A stretch of 7,450 bases of DNA from an uncultured Deferribacteraceae bacterium. Its GTDB lineage: Bacteria; Chrysiogenota; Deferribacteres; Deferribacterales; Mucispirillaceae. The notes below the pieces were generated by a model that was not told the DNA's origin, made no database searches, and worked only from the letters and a program-made list of their open reading frames with translations. Positions 1-6,315 of this stretch are shown piece after piece. Position 1 is the stretch's first letter. Every line of letters starts with the position of its first letter. A program made the translations under genes and the position numbers. The DNA lies in contig CAMQYB010000087.1 of assembly GCA_947039055.1 (NCBI GenBank), positions 1-7,450 on the forward strand. The letters run 5' to 3'.

Positions 1-49
1 TCTATCATCAACTTTTTTCTATCACAACCTAATCGCACTAGAAATATAT
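1..49 (-). other. Short non-coding stretch after pyrG
   Basis: These 49 bases follow the pyrG TAA stop in the direction of transcription. I see no GC-rich hairpin with a T run, so there is no evident terminator and transcription may continue into the next gene. A minus-strand ATG at 8..6 could begin a following gene (Met-Ile-...), but only two full codons are visible and no strong ribosome binding site precedes it. kdsA often sits beside kdsB and pyrG in related gene orders, but nothing here proves that it follows. Confidence 0.3.
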
Positions 50-1672
50 TTAACTAACGTCATCTGTTTGCTTGCTAAGTTTATACTCATGACACGCCTT
101 CACATACGAAGTGAAAATCTTATGTGGTGCAAACGGTTTTGAATTAAACTCTGGATGAAATTGTGTAACTACAAACCATCTATGCGATTTGATCTCCATA
201 ATATCTATCAGATCAGAGTCAATAGATTTACCAGATACAATCATTCCATTCTGTTCAAGTTGCTCTTTATAAACATTATTAACTTCTAATCTATGTCTAT
301 GTCGCTCTAAAACTATATCATCTTCATATATCAATTTTGCAAGCGTGTTATCGATAATCCCAGTCTTATATCCACCAAGACGCATAGTCGCACCTAACTC
401 TAAGTCGTAGCACTCATCATGCTGATAATCAACAACTAATTCTTTACCTACAATATCATCTGACTCAGCGAGTGTTGCATTTTTAATCTTTAAAACATTT
501 CTTGAGTATTCAACAACAGCTGCACTCATTCCAAGTCCTATACCTAAAAATGGAATGTCTGTTATACGTGCAAATTTCGCTGCAAGAATTTTACCTTCAA
601 CTCCTCTTTCTCCAAATCCACCCGGTACTAATATACCATCAAGATCAGTAAAAAAATCGGTTACATGTTCACTCTTTTCTAACGCTTCTGCATCAATCCA
701 TTTTATCTCAACCTTCAACTCGTTCGGTAATCCACCGTGAAGCAACGCCTCTTTCAATGAGATATACGCATCTTTTGTATCAAGATATTTACCAACTATT
801 CCGATCTTTACGATATCTTTAGGTTGCTTAATACGGCGTACTATATCTTGCCATATCGATAAATCAACCTCTGTATCTGGTAAATTTAATTTCTCTAATA
901 CAACCGAATCCATTCTCTCTTCATTAAGCACTAAAGGTACTTGATATATCGTATTAAGATCTATACATGAAATAACTGCATTCTCATCAACATTACAAAA
1001 CTGTGATAATTTTTTTCTAATCTCAGTATCTAATGGATACTCACTTCTACATACTAATATATCTGGCGAAATACCGATCTCTTGTAATCGTCTAACAGAG
1101 TGTTGCGTTGGTTTTGTTTTTAACTCTAATGCAGATTTTATATAAGGAATAAGCGTTACATGCACATATAAAATATCATCAGAATTATCTAACTTCATCT
1201 GTCTGATCGCTTCTAAAAATGGTAGACCTTCTATATCGCCTGCCGTTCCTCCGATCTCTACAACAACAATGTCGTAGCCTTCATTATCTGAACATATATT
1301 TAACTTTATCTCATCTGTAATATGAGGAATAACCTGTACCGTTCCACCTTCATAATCACCCTTACGCTCTTTCTCTAAAACATTATAAAATATTTTGCCA
1401 GATGTGATGTCTGAACTCTTATCTGTTTTACTATTTAAAAACCTTTCATAATGTCCTAAATCTAAATCGCCCTCGCCTCCATCTTCTGTTACGAAAACTT
1501 CACCGTGCTGTAATGGACTCATCGTGCCTGATGCATAATTTAAGTACGGATCAAACTTCTTAATCTTTACTTTGTAATTACGCAACTCTAATAGTGATGA
1601 TAACGATGATGCCGTTATACCCTTACCTAATGATGATAAAACTCCACCCGTGATAAATATATATTTACACAT
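50..1672 (-). CDS. pyrG: CTP synthase lacking the glutaminase Cys nucleophile
   Basis: CTP synthase makes CTP from UTP and ATP, normally using ammonia released from glutamine by its own C-terminal glutaminase domain. At 540 residues it has the usual length. The synthase half (about 1-265) carries the P-loop SSLGKG (Lys17), Lys39, HGEVF, the metal ligands Asp71 and Glu139, and the UTP-site KTKPTQHS. The glutaminase half (about 290-530) has the PGGFGERG oxyanion loop, ERHRHR, and the His506/Glu508 pair in QFHPEF. The nucleophile motif, normally GICLGMQ, reads GIGLGMS: residue 379 is Gly (codon GGA, 538..536) and the following Gln is Ser. Established work shows that replacing this Cys abolishes glutamine use but spares ammonia-dependent synthesis, so I infer an ammonia-only enzyme. 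The conserved DPYxNxDxGTM segment is also altered (DPYLNYASGTM). The ATG lies 6 bp after the kdsB stop, with an AGAGG-like site inside the kdsB end. The family call is certain; the loss of glutaminase is an inference. Confidence 0.97.
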   Translation of the reverse strand: MCKYIFITGGVLSSLGKGITASSLSSLLELRNYKVKIKKFDPYLNYASGTMSPLQHGEVFVTEDGGEGDLDLGHYERFLNSKTDKSSDITSGKIFYNVLEKERKGDYEGGTVQVIPHITDEIKLNICSDNEGYDIVVVEIGGTAGDIEGLPFLEAIRQMKLDNSDDILYVHVTLIPYIKSALELKTKPTQHSVRRLQEIGISPDILVCRSEYPLDTEIRKKLSQFCNVDENAVISCIDLNTIYQVPLVLNEERMDSVVLEKLNLPDTEVDLSIWQDIVRRIKQPKDIVKIGIVGKYLDTKDAYISLKEALLHGGLPNELKVEIKWIDAEALEKSEHVTDFFTDLDGILVPGGFGERGVEGKILAAKFARITDIPFLGIGLGMSAAVVEYSRNVLKIKNATLAESDDIVGKELVVDYQHDECYDLELGATMRLGGYKTGIIDNTLAKLIYEDDIVLERHRHRLEVNNVYKEQLEQNGMIVSGKSIDSDLIDIMEIKSHRWFVVTQFHPEFNSKPFAPHKIFTSYVKACHEYKLSKQTDDVS

Positions 1673-1678
1673 ATCTAT

Positions 1679-2416
1679 TTACTTACCTCTTATACTTTTT
1701 GAATAGTTATTTGCTATAATTAAATCTTCTGCCGTGTCTACCGAAATTGGTGTATAATCTGTCTCTACAACCTTAATATTATGACCGTTCTCTAACACTC
1801 GTAACTGTTCTAAATTTTCCGATATCTCTAGTGATGTGCGTGGCCTCGATAATATCCAAAATAAAAAATCTCTACGATATCCATAAATACCTATATGTTT
1901 ATAATATGATACACCATCAATATTATCACGATTATACGGGATGACTGATCTTGAAAAATATAACGCTAAATTTGAGCTATTAAAAACTACTTTCACGTAT
2001 GAAGGATTATCAACATCTTTTATATCTTTAAATAATGTAGCCGCTGTGATCATCTTGAAATTGCTACTATCAACTTCTAGTTCATCAATAAGCTGATCCA
2101 TAAGTTTATAATCTATAAACGGTTCATCTGATTGCAAGTTTATGATAACTTCATCATCTATACCTTTTGTAACTGATGCAACTCGGTCTGTTCCTGTTGG
2201 GATTTCTGAACTACTTATTACAGTTGTTACTTCATCAATATCTTTAAATAGATTAAGCACTTCTTCAGAATCACTCGTAACAATAACCTTGTCTGCCTTA
2301 GATTTAATAGCCTGCATAGCTGTTCTGACAACCATCGGAACACCATCTATTAACGCTAAAACTTTTGCAGGAAATCTCGTTGATCCTATTCGTGCTGGAA
2401 TAATCACTGCACTCAT
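1679..2416 (-). CDS. kdsB: 3-deoxy-manno-octulosonate cytidylyltransferase (CMP-Kdo synthetase)
   Basis: This cytosolic enzyme joins CTP and Kdo to give CMP-Kdo, the donor for the inner core of lipopolysaccharide. The 245-residue length is normal. Visible motifs are the N-terminal nucleotide loop IIPARIGSTRFPAK (residues 5-18), SGTDR-like TGTDR (74-78), QSDEP (95-99) with the metal-binding Asp97, ALYFSRSVIP (151-160), KHIGIYGYR (173-181), LEQLRVLENG (202-211) and SVDTAEDL (225-232) with the second metal-ligand Asp227. The usual QGDEP is QSDEP here and the usual LPGK is FPAK, both mild departures. The ATG is preceded by GAGG at 2425..2422 with 5-nt spacing, which supports the start. pyrG, which supplies its CTP substrate, follows 6 bp downstream, so coupled expression makes sense. 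Its presence implies an outer membrane with Kdo-containing LPS. Confidence 0.96.
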   Translation of the reverse strand: MSAVIIPARIGSTRFPAKVLALIDGVPMVVRTAMQAIKSKADKVIVTSDSEEVLNLFKDIDEVTTVISSSEIPTGTDRVASVTKGIDDEVIINLQSDEPFIDYKLMDQLIDELEVDSSNFKMITAATLFKDIKDVDNPSYVKVVFNSSNLALYFSRSVIPYNRDNIDGVSYYKHIGIYGYRRDFLFWILSRPRTSLEISENLEQLRVLENGHNIKVVETDYTPISVDTAEDLIIANNYSKSIRGK

Positions 2417-2421
2417 AATAA

Positions 2422-2457
2422 CCTCATAACCTCTATATTAATATACATATTAGTATA
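2422..2457 (-). promoter_or_regulatory. kdsB ribosome binding site with possible weak -10 and small palindrome
   Basis: The short gap between acpS and kdsB holds a clear Shine-Dalgarno GAGG (2425..2422) placed 5 nt before the kdsB ATG. Further upstream are a -10-like TATACT (2457..2452) and a perfect 6-bp-arm palindrome, TAATAT-AC-ATATTA (2439-2452). No good -35 is visible at 16-18 nt, so an internal promoter for kdsB-pyrG is only a weak possibility. The palindrome lacks a T run and GC pairs, so it is not a convincing terminator. The ribosome binding site is the solid part. Confidence 0.4.
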
Positions 2458-2469
2458 ACACAAAAATTA

Positions 2470-2811
2470 TTATTTTATAAGTGCAAAAGATATCGCATTG
2501 TTTTTACTGTGTGAGATCGTGACATGAATGTCAACACGTCGTTTATTTTTGATGTAAACTTCTGGAACACCTAACGGATTTGAAAGAATTGAAATATCTT
2601 TTAATAATAAATCTGCATGAAAACCAGTACCTAACGCTTTAGATACAGCCTCTTTTGCCGCAAACCTACCAGATATATATGTTAGACTTTTTTTTCTGAA
2701 ATTATACTCTTCTATCTCTTTTATTGAAAGTATCTTACTTATAAAAGAGTCGCCAAAATCATTGATAGATTTAGATATTCTGTCTATCTCTATTATATCA
2801 CAACCTATTAT
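2470..2811 (-). CDS. acpS: Holo-[acyl-carrier-protein] synthase, no standard start codon
   Basis: AcpS transfers 4'-phosphopantetheine from CoA to the serine of acyl carrier protein, switching on fatty acid and lipid A synthesis. Read from an ATA at 2811..2809 the product is 113 residues, slightly short for the family. It has the N-terminal metal-binding motif IGCDIIEIDRI, then EIEEYNFRKKSLTYISGRFA, the hallmark FAAKEAVSKALGTG (residues 50-63), a GVPEVYI segment, and the C-terminal ISHSKNNAISFALI. The gene ends in tandem TAA TAA. Oddly, the frame contains no ATG, GTG or TTG at all; upstream it is open only to an in-frame TAG at 2826..2824. A GTG at 2816..2814 overlaps the pdxJ stop but is out of frame; one extra base after it would give M-T-I-I-G-C-D. 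An AGAGG-like site lies about 9 nt before the ATA. So the start is AUA, or a frameshift is used, or a base has been lost. Family identity is secure, the 5' end is not. Confidence 0.85.
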   Translation of the reverse strand: MIGCDIIEIDRISKSINDFGDSFISKILSIKEIEEYNFRKKSLTYISGRFAAKEAVSKALGTGFHADLLLKDISILSNPLGVPEVYIKNKRRVDIHVTISHSKNNAISFALIK

Positions 2812-2815
2812 GTCA

Positions 2816-3529
2816 CTATACCTCTACTAATTTTTTCATCTCTAATACAGCGTTCTCTAAACCTACAAATATAGATCTTGAGATTATAGAGTGTCCGATG
2901 TTTAACTCTTCTATCTCTGAAATTTTCATAATTGATGCGATGTTTATATAATTTAATCCATGTCCTGCTGCAACTTGTAATCCTAACTCTTTGCCCATTT
3001 TAGATGCCACTTCAATTCTATTAAGTTCGTGATTGATCGTTTCGGTTGTTGATGCATTAGAATACTCGCCTGTATGAATCTCTATGATCTCTACACCTGC
3101 TGATTTTGATGCAGATATTTGATCCTTATCTGGATCTATAAATAAGCTTAATAAAATACCCGTTCCTTTAAATACCGATAACATACTTGTCGCTTTATCG
3201 AAATATTTTACGATATCAAAACCGCCTTCAGTCGTTAACTCTTCCCTTCTCTCTGGAACTATCGTTATCTGCTGAGGTTTTAGTTTGAGTGCGATCTCGA
3301 TAATCTCTTCACTTAATGCCATCTCTAAATTGATAGGAATGTTTACGCTTTTTTTTATCGCAAATAAATCAGCATCTTGTATGTGTCGTCTATCTTCTCG
3401 TAAGTGAACAGTGATTGCATCACACTTACATTTTTCAACGATCAATGCAGCTTCAAGAACCGATGGTTCAATCCCACCTCTTGCTTGTCTCAAAGTTGCA
3501 ACATGATCTATATTTACATTAAATAACAT
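2816..3529 (-). CDS. pdxJ: Pyridoxine 5'-phosphate synthase
   Basis: PdxJ condenses 3-amino-2-oxopropyl phosphate with 1-deoxyxylulose 5-phosphate to make pyridoxine 5'-phosphate, the last ring-forming step of DXP-dependent vitamin B6 synthesis. The 237-residue TIM-barrel protein is full length. Conserved stretches are NVNIDHVATLRQARGG (residues 4-19), ITVHLREDRRHI (39-50) with catalytic His42, NLEMA (67-71) with Glu69, VPERREELTTEGG (91-103), EIHTG (150-154) with Glu150, AAGHGLNY (187-194) with His190, and ELNIGHSII (208-216). The ATG matches the usual N-terminus and has a GAGGG about 10 nt upstream. The gene follows the repeat-filled gap after glmM and ends TAG TGA just before acpS, the usual pdxJ-acpS arrangement. 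Nothing in the protein looks damaged. Confidence 0.97.
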   Translation of the reverse strand: MLFNVNIDHVATLRQARGGIEPSVLEAALIVEKCKCDAITVHLREDRRHIQDADLFAIKKSVNIPINLEMALSEEIIEIALKLKPQQITIVPERREELTTEGGFDIVKYFDKATSMLSVFKGTGILLSLFIDPDKDQISASKSAGVEIIEIHTGEYSNASTTETINHELNRIEVASKMGKELGLQVAAGHGLNYINIASIMKISEIEELNIGHSIISRSIFVGLENAVLEMKKLVEV

Positions 3530-3948
3530 ACTCTAATCCCTCTACTAATCTAATCGTTAAGCTTAATCGCTTAACTTAATTATTAAACTTAATTGTTAAA
3601 CCTGCTTATCAACTATAAGAATGAAACATAATCATTAAACCTGTTTATCAACTCTAATCGTTAAGCCTGCTTATCATCTATAAGAATGAAACATAATCGT
3701 TAAACCTGTTTATCAACTATAATCGTTAAGCCTGCTTATCACCAATTAGAATGAAACCCAATCGTTAAACCTGTTTATCAACTCTAATCGTTAAGCCTAA
3801 CTTTTAACATAGTCGCTAAACCTGCTTATCAACTCTAGTCGTTAAGCCTGTTTATCACCTATAAGAATGAAACCCAATCGTTCAACATAATCGTTAAGCA
3901 TAATTTAATTATTAAACTTATTTATTAATCAATATCGCAATCACAAAA
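3530..3948. repeat. 13-bp-period tandem repeat array filling the glmM-pdxJ gap
   Basis: This 419-bp gap has no coding capacity and is almost wholly tandem repeat from about 3552 to 3901. The basic unit is 13 bp in three variants on the plus strand: a = AATCGTTAARCCT, b = GYTTATCAACTCT, c = AAGAATGAAACAT. They combine as a+b (26 bp) and a+b+c (39 bp), giving a 65-bp higher-order period. 'a' units begin at 3552, 3565, 3578, 3591, 3630, 3656, 3695, 3721, 3760, 3786, 3811, 3837, 3876 and 3889; the only phase slip is a 12-bp unit at 3799-3810. GTTAAGC (3556-3562) and GCTTAAC (3569-3575) can form a 7-bp stem with a 6-nt loop near pdxJ, without a T run. The repeat period is not a multiple of three and stops occur in all frames. 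It is not a CRISPR array: the segments between repeats are themselves repeats. The array probably lies inside the operon transcript. Confidence 0.93.
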
Positions 3949-5319
3949 CTAATCGTTTGTCGTCGTTGCGATCTCTTCATTTATAGATGTGATGATCTCT
4001 TCGGCGTATGACTCTATCTGTCCTTGACGCTCGCCCTCTATCATTACTCTCAATTTATTCTCTGTACCTGAATATCTAACCAATATTCTGCCTCGTTTAT
4101 CTAGTCTATGTTTTATATCATTAATCAATGCTGATGTTTTTACCATTTTTTCTAACGGCACTTTCTCTTTCACTAAAACATTCTTTAAAATTTGTGGATA
4201 TAATGTGATCGTTGATGCAAGTTCTGTTAAAGTTTTACCTGTGCGTCGCATAACTTTTAAAAGTTGTAACGCTGATATTATACCATCACCTGTCGGATTG
4301 AAATCTGAGAAAATAATGTGTCCTGATTGTTCGCCTCCAAGGTTTGAACCACTCTTCAACATCTCCTCAACAACATATCTATCGCCTACTGATGAGCGTA
4401 TAAGTTTTATACCTGCATCATTCATAGATTTTTCAAAACCTAAATTACTCATCACTGTTGCAACAATCGTATCGTTCTTCAGCGTCCCATCAAGTAACAT
4501 ATCTTTTGCACAAATACCCATGATTTTATCGCCATCAATAATGTTACCTAAACTATCTGAAAAGATAACTCTATCAGCATCGCCGTCTAAAGATATACCG
4601 ATATCAGCTTTATATTTCAAAACCATATCAGACATATTTTCAGGATAAACAGCACCACATGATTTATTAATATTTGTACCGTTCGGCTCATTGTTAAGAA
4701 CTATAACTTCAGCACCTAACTCTTCTAACGCCATCGGACAAACTTTATATCCAGCACCGTTTGCTAAATCGGTGACTATTCGAATTCCTCGTAACGTGTA
4801 CGCTTTAGGAAAAGTCTGTTTTACAAACTCCACATATCTACCAATAGCCGTCTCAATCCTAAACGCTTTACCGATATGCTGATCTGATTTAACTGGAGTT
4901 GTTGAATCAATTAATTCCTCGATCTCTAACTCGACACTATCTGCTAACTTATAACCGTTCTTATCGAAAAACTTTATACCGTTATCGTAATATGGATTAT
5001 GCGATGCTGATATTACTACACCTGCATCTGCCCTGATTGATTTTGTCATAAATGCGATAGCTGGAGTTGGTAGAACGCCAACCATTACTGCATCAACCCC
5101 TGCCGAACAAATACCTGCGACTAAGGCATTCTCTAACATATAAGATGATATTCTTGTGTCTTTACCAACCAATATTTTACGTTGAGTATTTTTATCATCT
5201 TTATTATTATTTAAAACATTTAACGCAGCTGCTCTGCCTAATTTTAATGTGAAATCTGCCGTGAGCGGAGGAACATTTACCTCGCCACGAATACCATCTG
5301 TACCAAAATATTTACGCAT
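3949..5319 (-). CDS. glmM: Phosphoglucosamine mutase
   Basis: GlmM converts glucosamine-6-phosphate to glucosamine-1-phosphate, feeding UDP-GlcNAc for peptidoglycan and LPS. From the chosen ATG (5319) it has 456 residues, a normal size. It starts MRKYFGTDGIRG, the standard family N-terminus; a GTG at 5340 in the same frame would add seven residues with no family support, so I prefer the ATG. Further motifs are GVLPTPAIAF (81-90), the phosphoserine loop ISASHNPYYDNGIKFF (103-118) with catalytic Ser106, the metal loop DGDADR (245-250), GGEQSGH (328-334) for sugar selection, and the phosphate-binding loop RYSGTEN (415-421), a variant of the common RPSGTEP. The start overlaps the ybbR stop by 8 nt, implying translational coupling. 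In several bacteria CdaA and YbbR physically interact with GlmM, and c-di-AMP synthesis is tied to cell wall supply. The last two codons and stop (AAC GAT TAG) match the minus-strand reading of the neighbouring repeat unit. Confidence 0.97.
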   Translation of the reverse strand: MRKYFGTDGIRGEVNVPPLTADFTLKLGRAAALNVLNNNKDDKNTQRKILVGKDTRISSYMLENALVAGICSAGVDAVMVGVLPTPAIAFMTKSIRADAGVVISASHNPYYDNGIKFFDKNGYKLADSVELEIEELIDSTTPVKSDQHIGKAFRIETAIGRYVEFVKQTFPKAYTLRGIRIVTDLANGAGYKVCPMALEELGAEVIVLNNEPNGTNINKSCGAVYPENMSDMVLKYKADIGISLDGDADRVIFSDSLGNIIDGDKIMGICAKDMLLDGTLKNDTIVATVMSNLGFEKSMNDAGIKLIRSSVGDRYVVEEMLKSGSNLGGEQSGHIIFSDFNPTGDGIISALQLLKVMRRTGKTLTELASTITLYPQILKNVLVKEKVPLEKMVKTSALINDIKHRLDKRGRILVRYSGTENKLRVMIEGERQGQIESYAEEIITSINEEIATTTND

Positions 5320-6310
5320 CTTCAATCTCGTATCGTACACTCTTTGGATCTATATCTATCTCTTTTGATATATCCTCTTGTACGTTATTTATATAAATAA
5401 TTTCACCAATATATTTTCCAGTTTTATTATCACCTGAACAATCAATATAAAAACTATCACTACTTGTTACATCTGACAAATTATCAATATAACCTGTAAC
5501 ATTTAACTCTTTTATCTTTATATTGTTTTTAAGCTCGAAACCTTTTGGAAGGTTATTACAAGTTACTTCCACATCTGTGAAAGTTTTTAATAGTAAAACA
5601 GGCTCTAAAATAGCTGCTACTTTAATGTTGTTTGGCTCTATTGTATTTACGCCATCTTGCAAAAATAAACCTGTGTATTTTTCATTATTGATATCTAAAT
5701 CTGATAGATTGATCTGATGTGTTTCTATATGATTTATTAAATTTAACTTAGATTTTACACCTGATATTTTAACGATATCTGGCTCTATATTTATAGATAT
5801 AACTTTATAACCTTTTGGAGCTTCACCGATAAATATAGGAGTTACTCGAACATTTTTTGACTCTAACTGTTCATACGATATATTTAATCTGCTTGGAGTA
5901 ATTTCTAAAACTTCAACACCAATCGGCGCTATAATATCTGATGGCACAATACTCTTACTGTTTGCACCATGTGATAATGATTTTGAATCAATATTCAACG
6001 ATAATGTGCCGTATTTTAATGTATCTAAAAGTGATTTTGAACCTTGAATTATAACAGATAAATTACTGCTGCTTGATAAAGCAATATAACCTGTTGGAGT
6101 ATCTATAAAGTTGACTGGAACTAATACCGATTTTGTTATAACTTGTCCTGATAAAACCATAAACCATAACATGATCGCAACAAATACTGATGTTAGTTTT
6201 AACGGTACATTTTTTGAAAAAAAGTTTGATAAACTCTCTTTACTTAAATATGACGCTAACCTTAAATAAATCGTTTTGAATAATCTCGCTATGTCTGCTC
6301 TATCTATCAT
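5312..6310 (-). CDS. ybbR: YbbR/CdaR-type membrane regulator of the c-di-AMP synthase
   Basis: YbbR (CdaR) is a single-pass membrane protein with extracytoplasmic YbbR domains that binds and modulates CdaA. This 332-residue protein has a cytoplasmic N-terminal tail of about 35 residues, one membrane segment (about 37-54, KLTSVFVAIMLWFMVLSG region), then three successive YbbR-like domains at roughly 60-147, 152-235 and 242-330. Each has the beta-rich pattern and a domain-closing phrase: EITPSRLNISYE, IEPNNIKVAAILE and IDPKSVRYEIE. Sequence conservation in this family is low, so the call rests on architecture, these boundary phrases and the position between cdaA and glmM. The ATG lies 5 bp after the cdaA stop, with a GGA-like site in the cdaA end. 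The stop overlaps the glmM start by 8 nt. Fewer YbbR domains than the four often seen in Firmicutes CdaR is not unusual. No signal peptidase site is evident. Confidence 0.9.
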   Translation of the reverse strand: MIDRADIARLFKTIYLRLASYLSKESLSNFFSKNVPLKLTSVFVAIMLWFMVLSGQVITKSVLVPVNFIDTPTGYIALSSSSNLSVIIQGSKSLLDTLKYGTLSLNIDSKSLSHGANSKSIVPSDIIAPIGVEVLEITPSRLNISYEQLESKNVRVTPIFIGEAPKGYKVISINIEPDIVKISGVKSKLNLINHIETHQINLSDLDINNEKYTGLFLQDGVNTIEPNNIKVAAILEPVLLLKTFTDVEVTCNNLPKGFELKNNIKIKELNVTGYIDNLSDVTSSDSFYIDCSGDNKTGKYIGEIIYINNVQEDISKEIDIDPKSVRYEIEDA

Positions 6311-6315
6311 ATTAT

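Noticed and set aside
1..49. Terminator after pyrG
   Set aside because: No stem-loop with GC pairs precedes the run of A/T bases on the transcribed strand.
2414..2426. Four-codon minus-strand leader ORF (M-R-L-L-stop) overlapping the kdsB start
   Set aside because: Its ATG lies within the Shine-Dalgarno of kdsB and would have too short a spacing of its own; probably chance in a GAGGTT duplication.
3604..3890. Possible CRISPR array, since AGAATGAAAC recurs and resembles the 3' end of some CRISPR repeats
   Set aside because: The sequence between copies is itself repetitive and nearly identical from unit to unit, spacing alternates on a 13-bp grid, and no cas gene is nearby.
3540..3940. A repetitive peptide gene in the glmM-pdxJ gap
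   Set aside because: Units of 13, 26 and 65 bp shift the frame, and TAA, TAG or TGA occur in every frame of both strands.
4205..4648. Plus-strand open frame of 147 codons inside glmM
   Set aside because: It is antisense to the highly conserved metal-loop region of glmM, has no ribosome binding site and resembles no known protein. The shorter plus-strand frames inside pyrG, kdsB, glmM and ybbR were dismissed for the same reasons.
5317..5340. GTG at 5340 as the glmM start
   Set aside because: It adds seven residues not found in the family before the standard MRKYFGTDGIRG start and increases overlap with ybbR to 29 nt.
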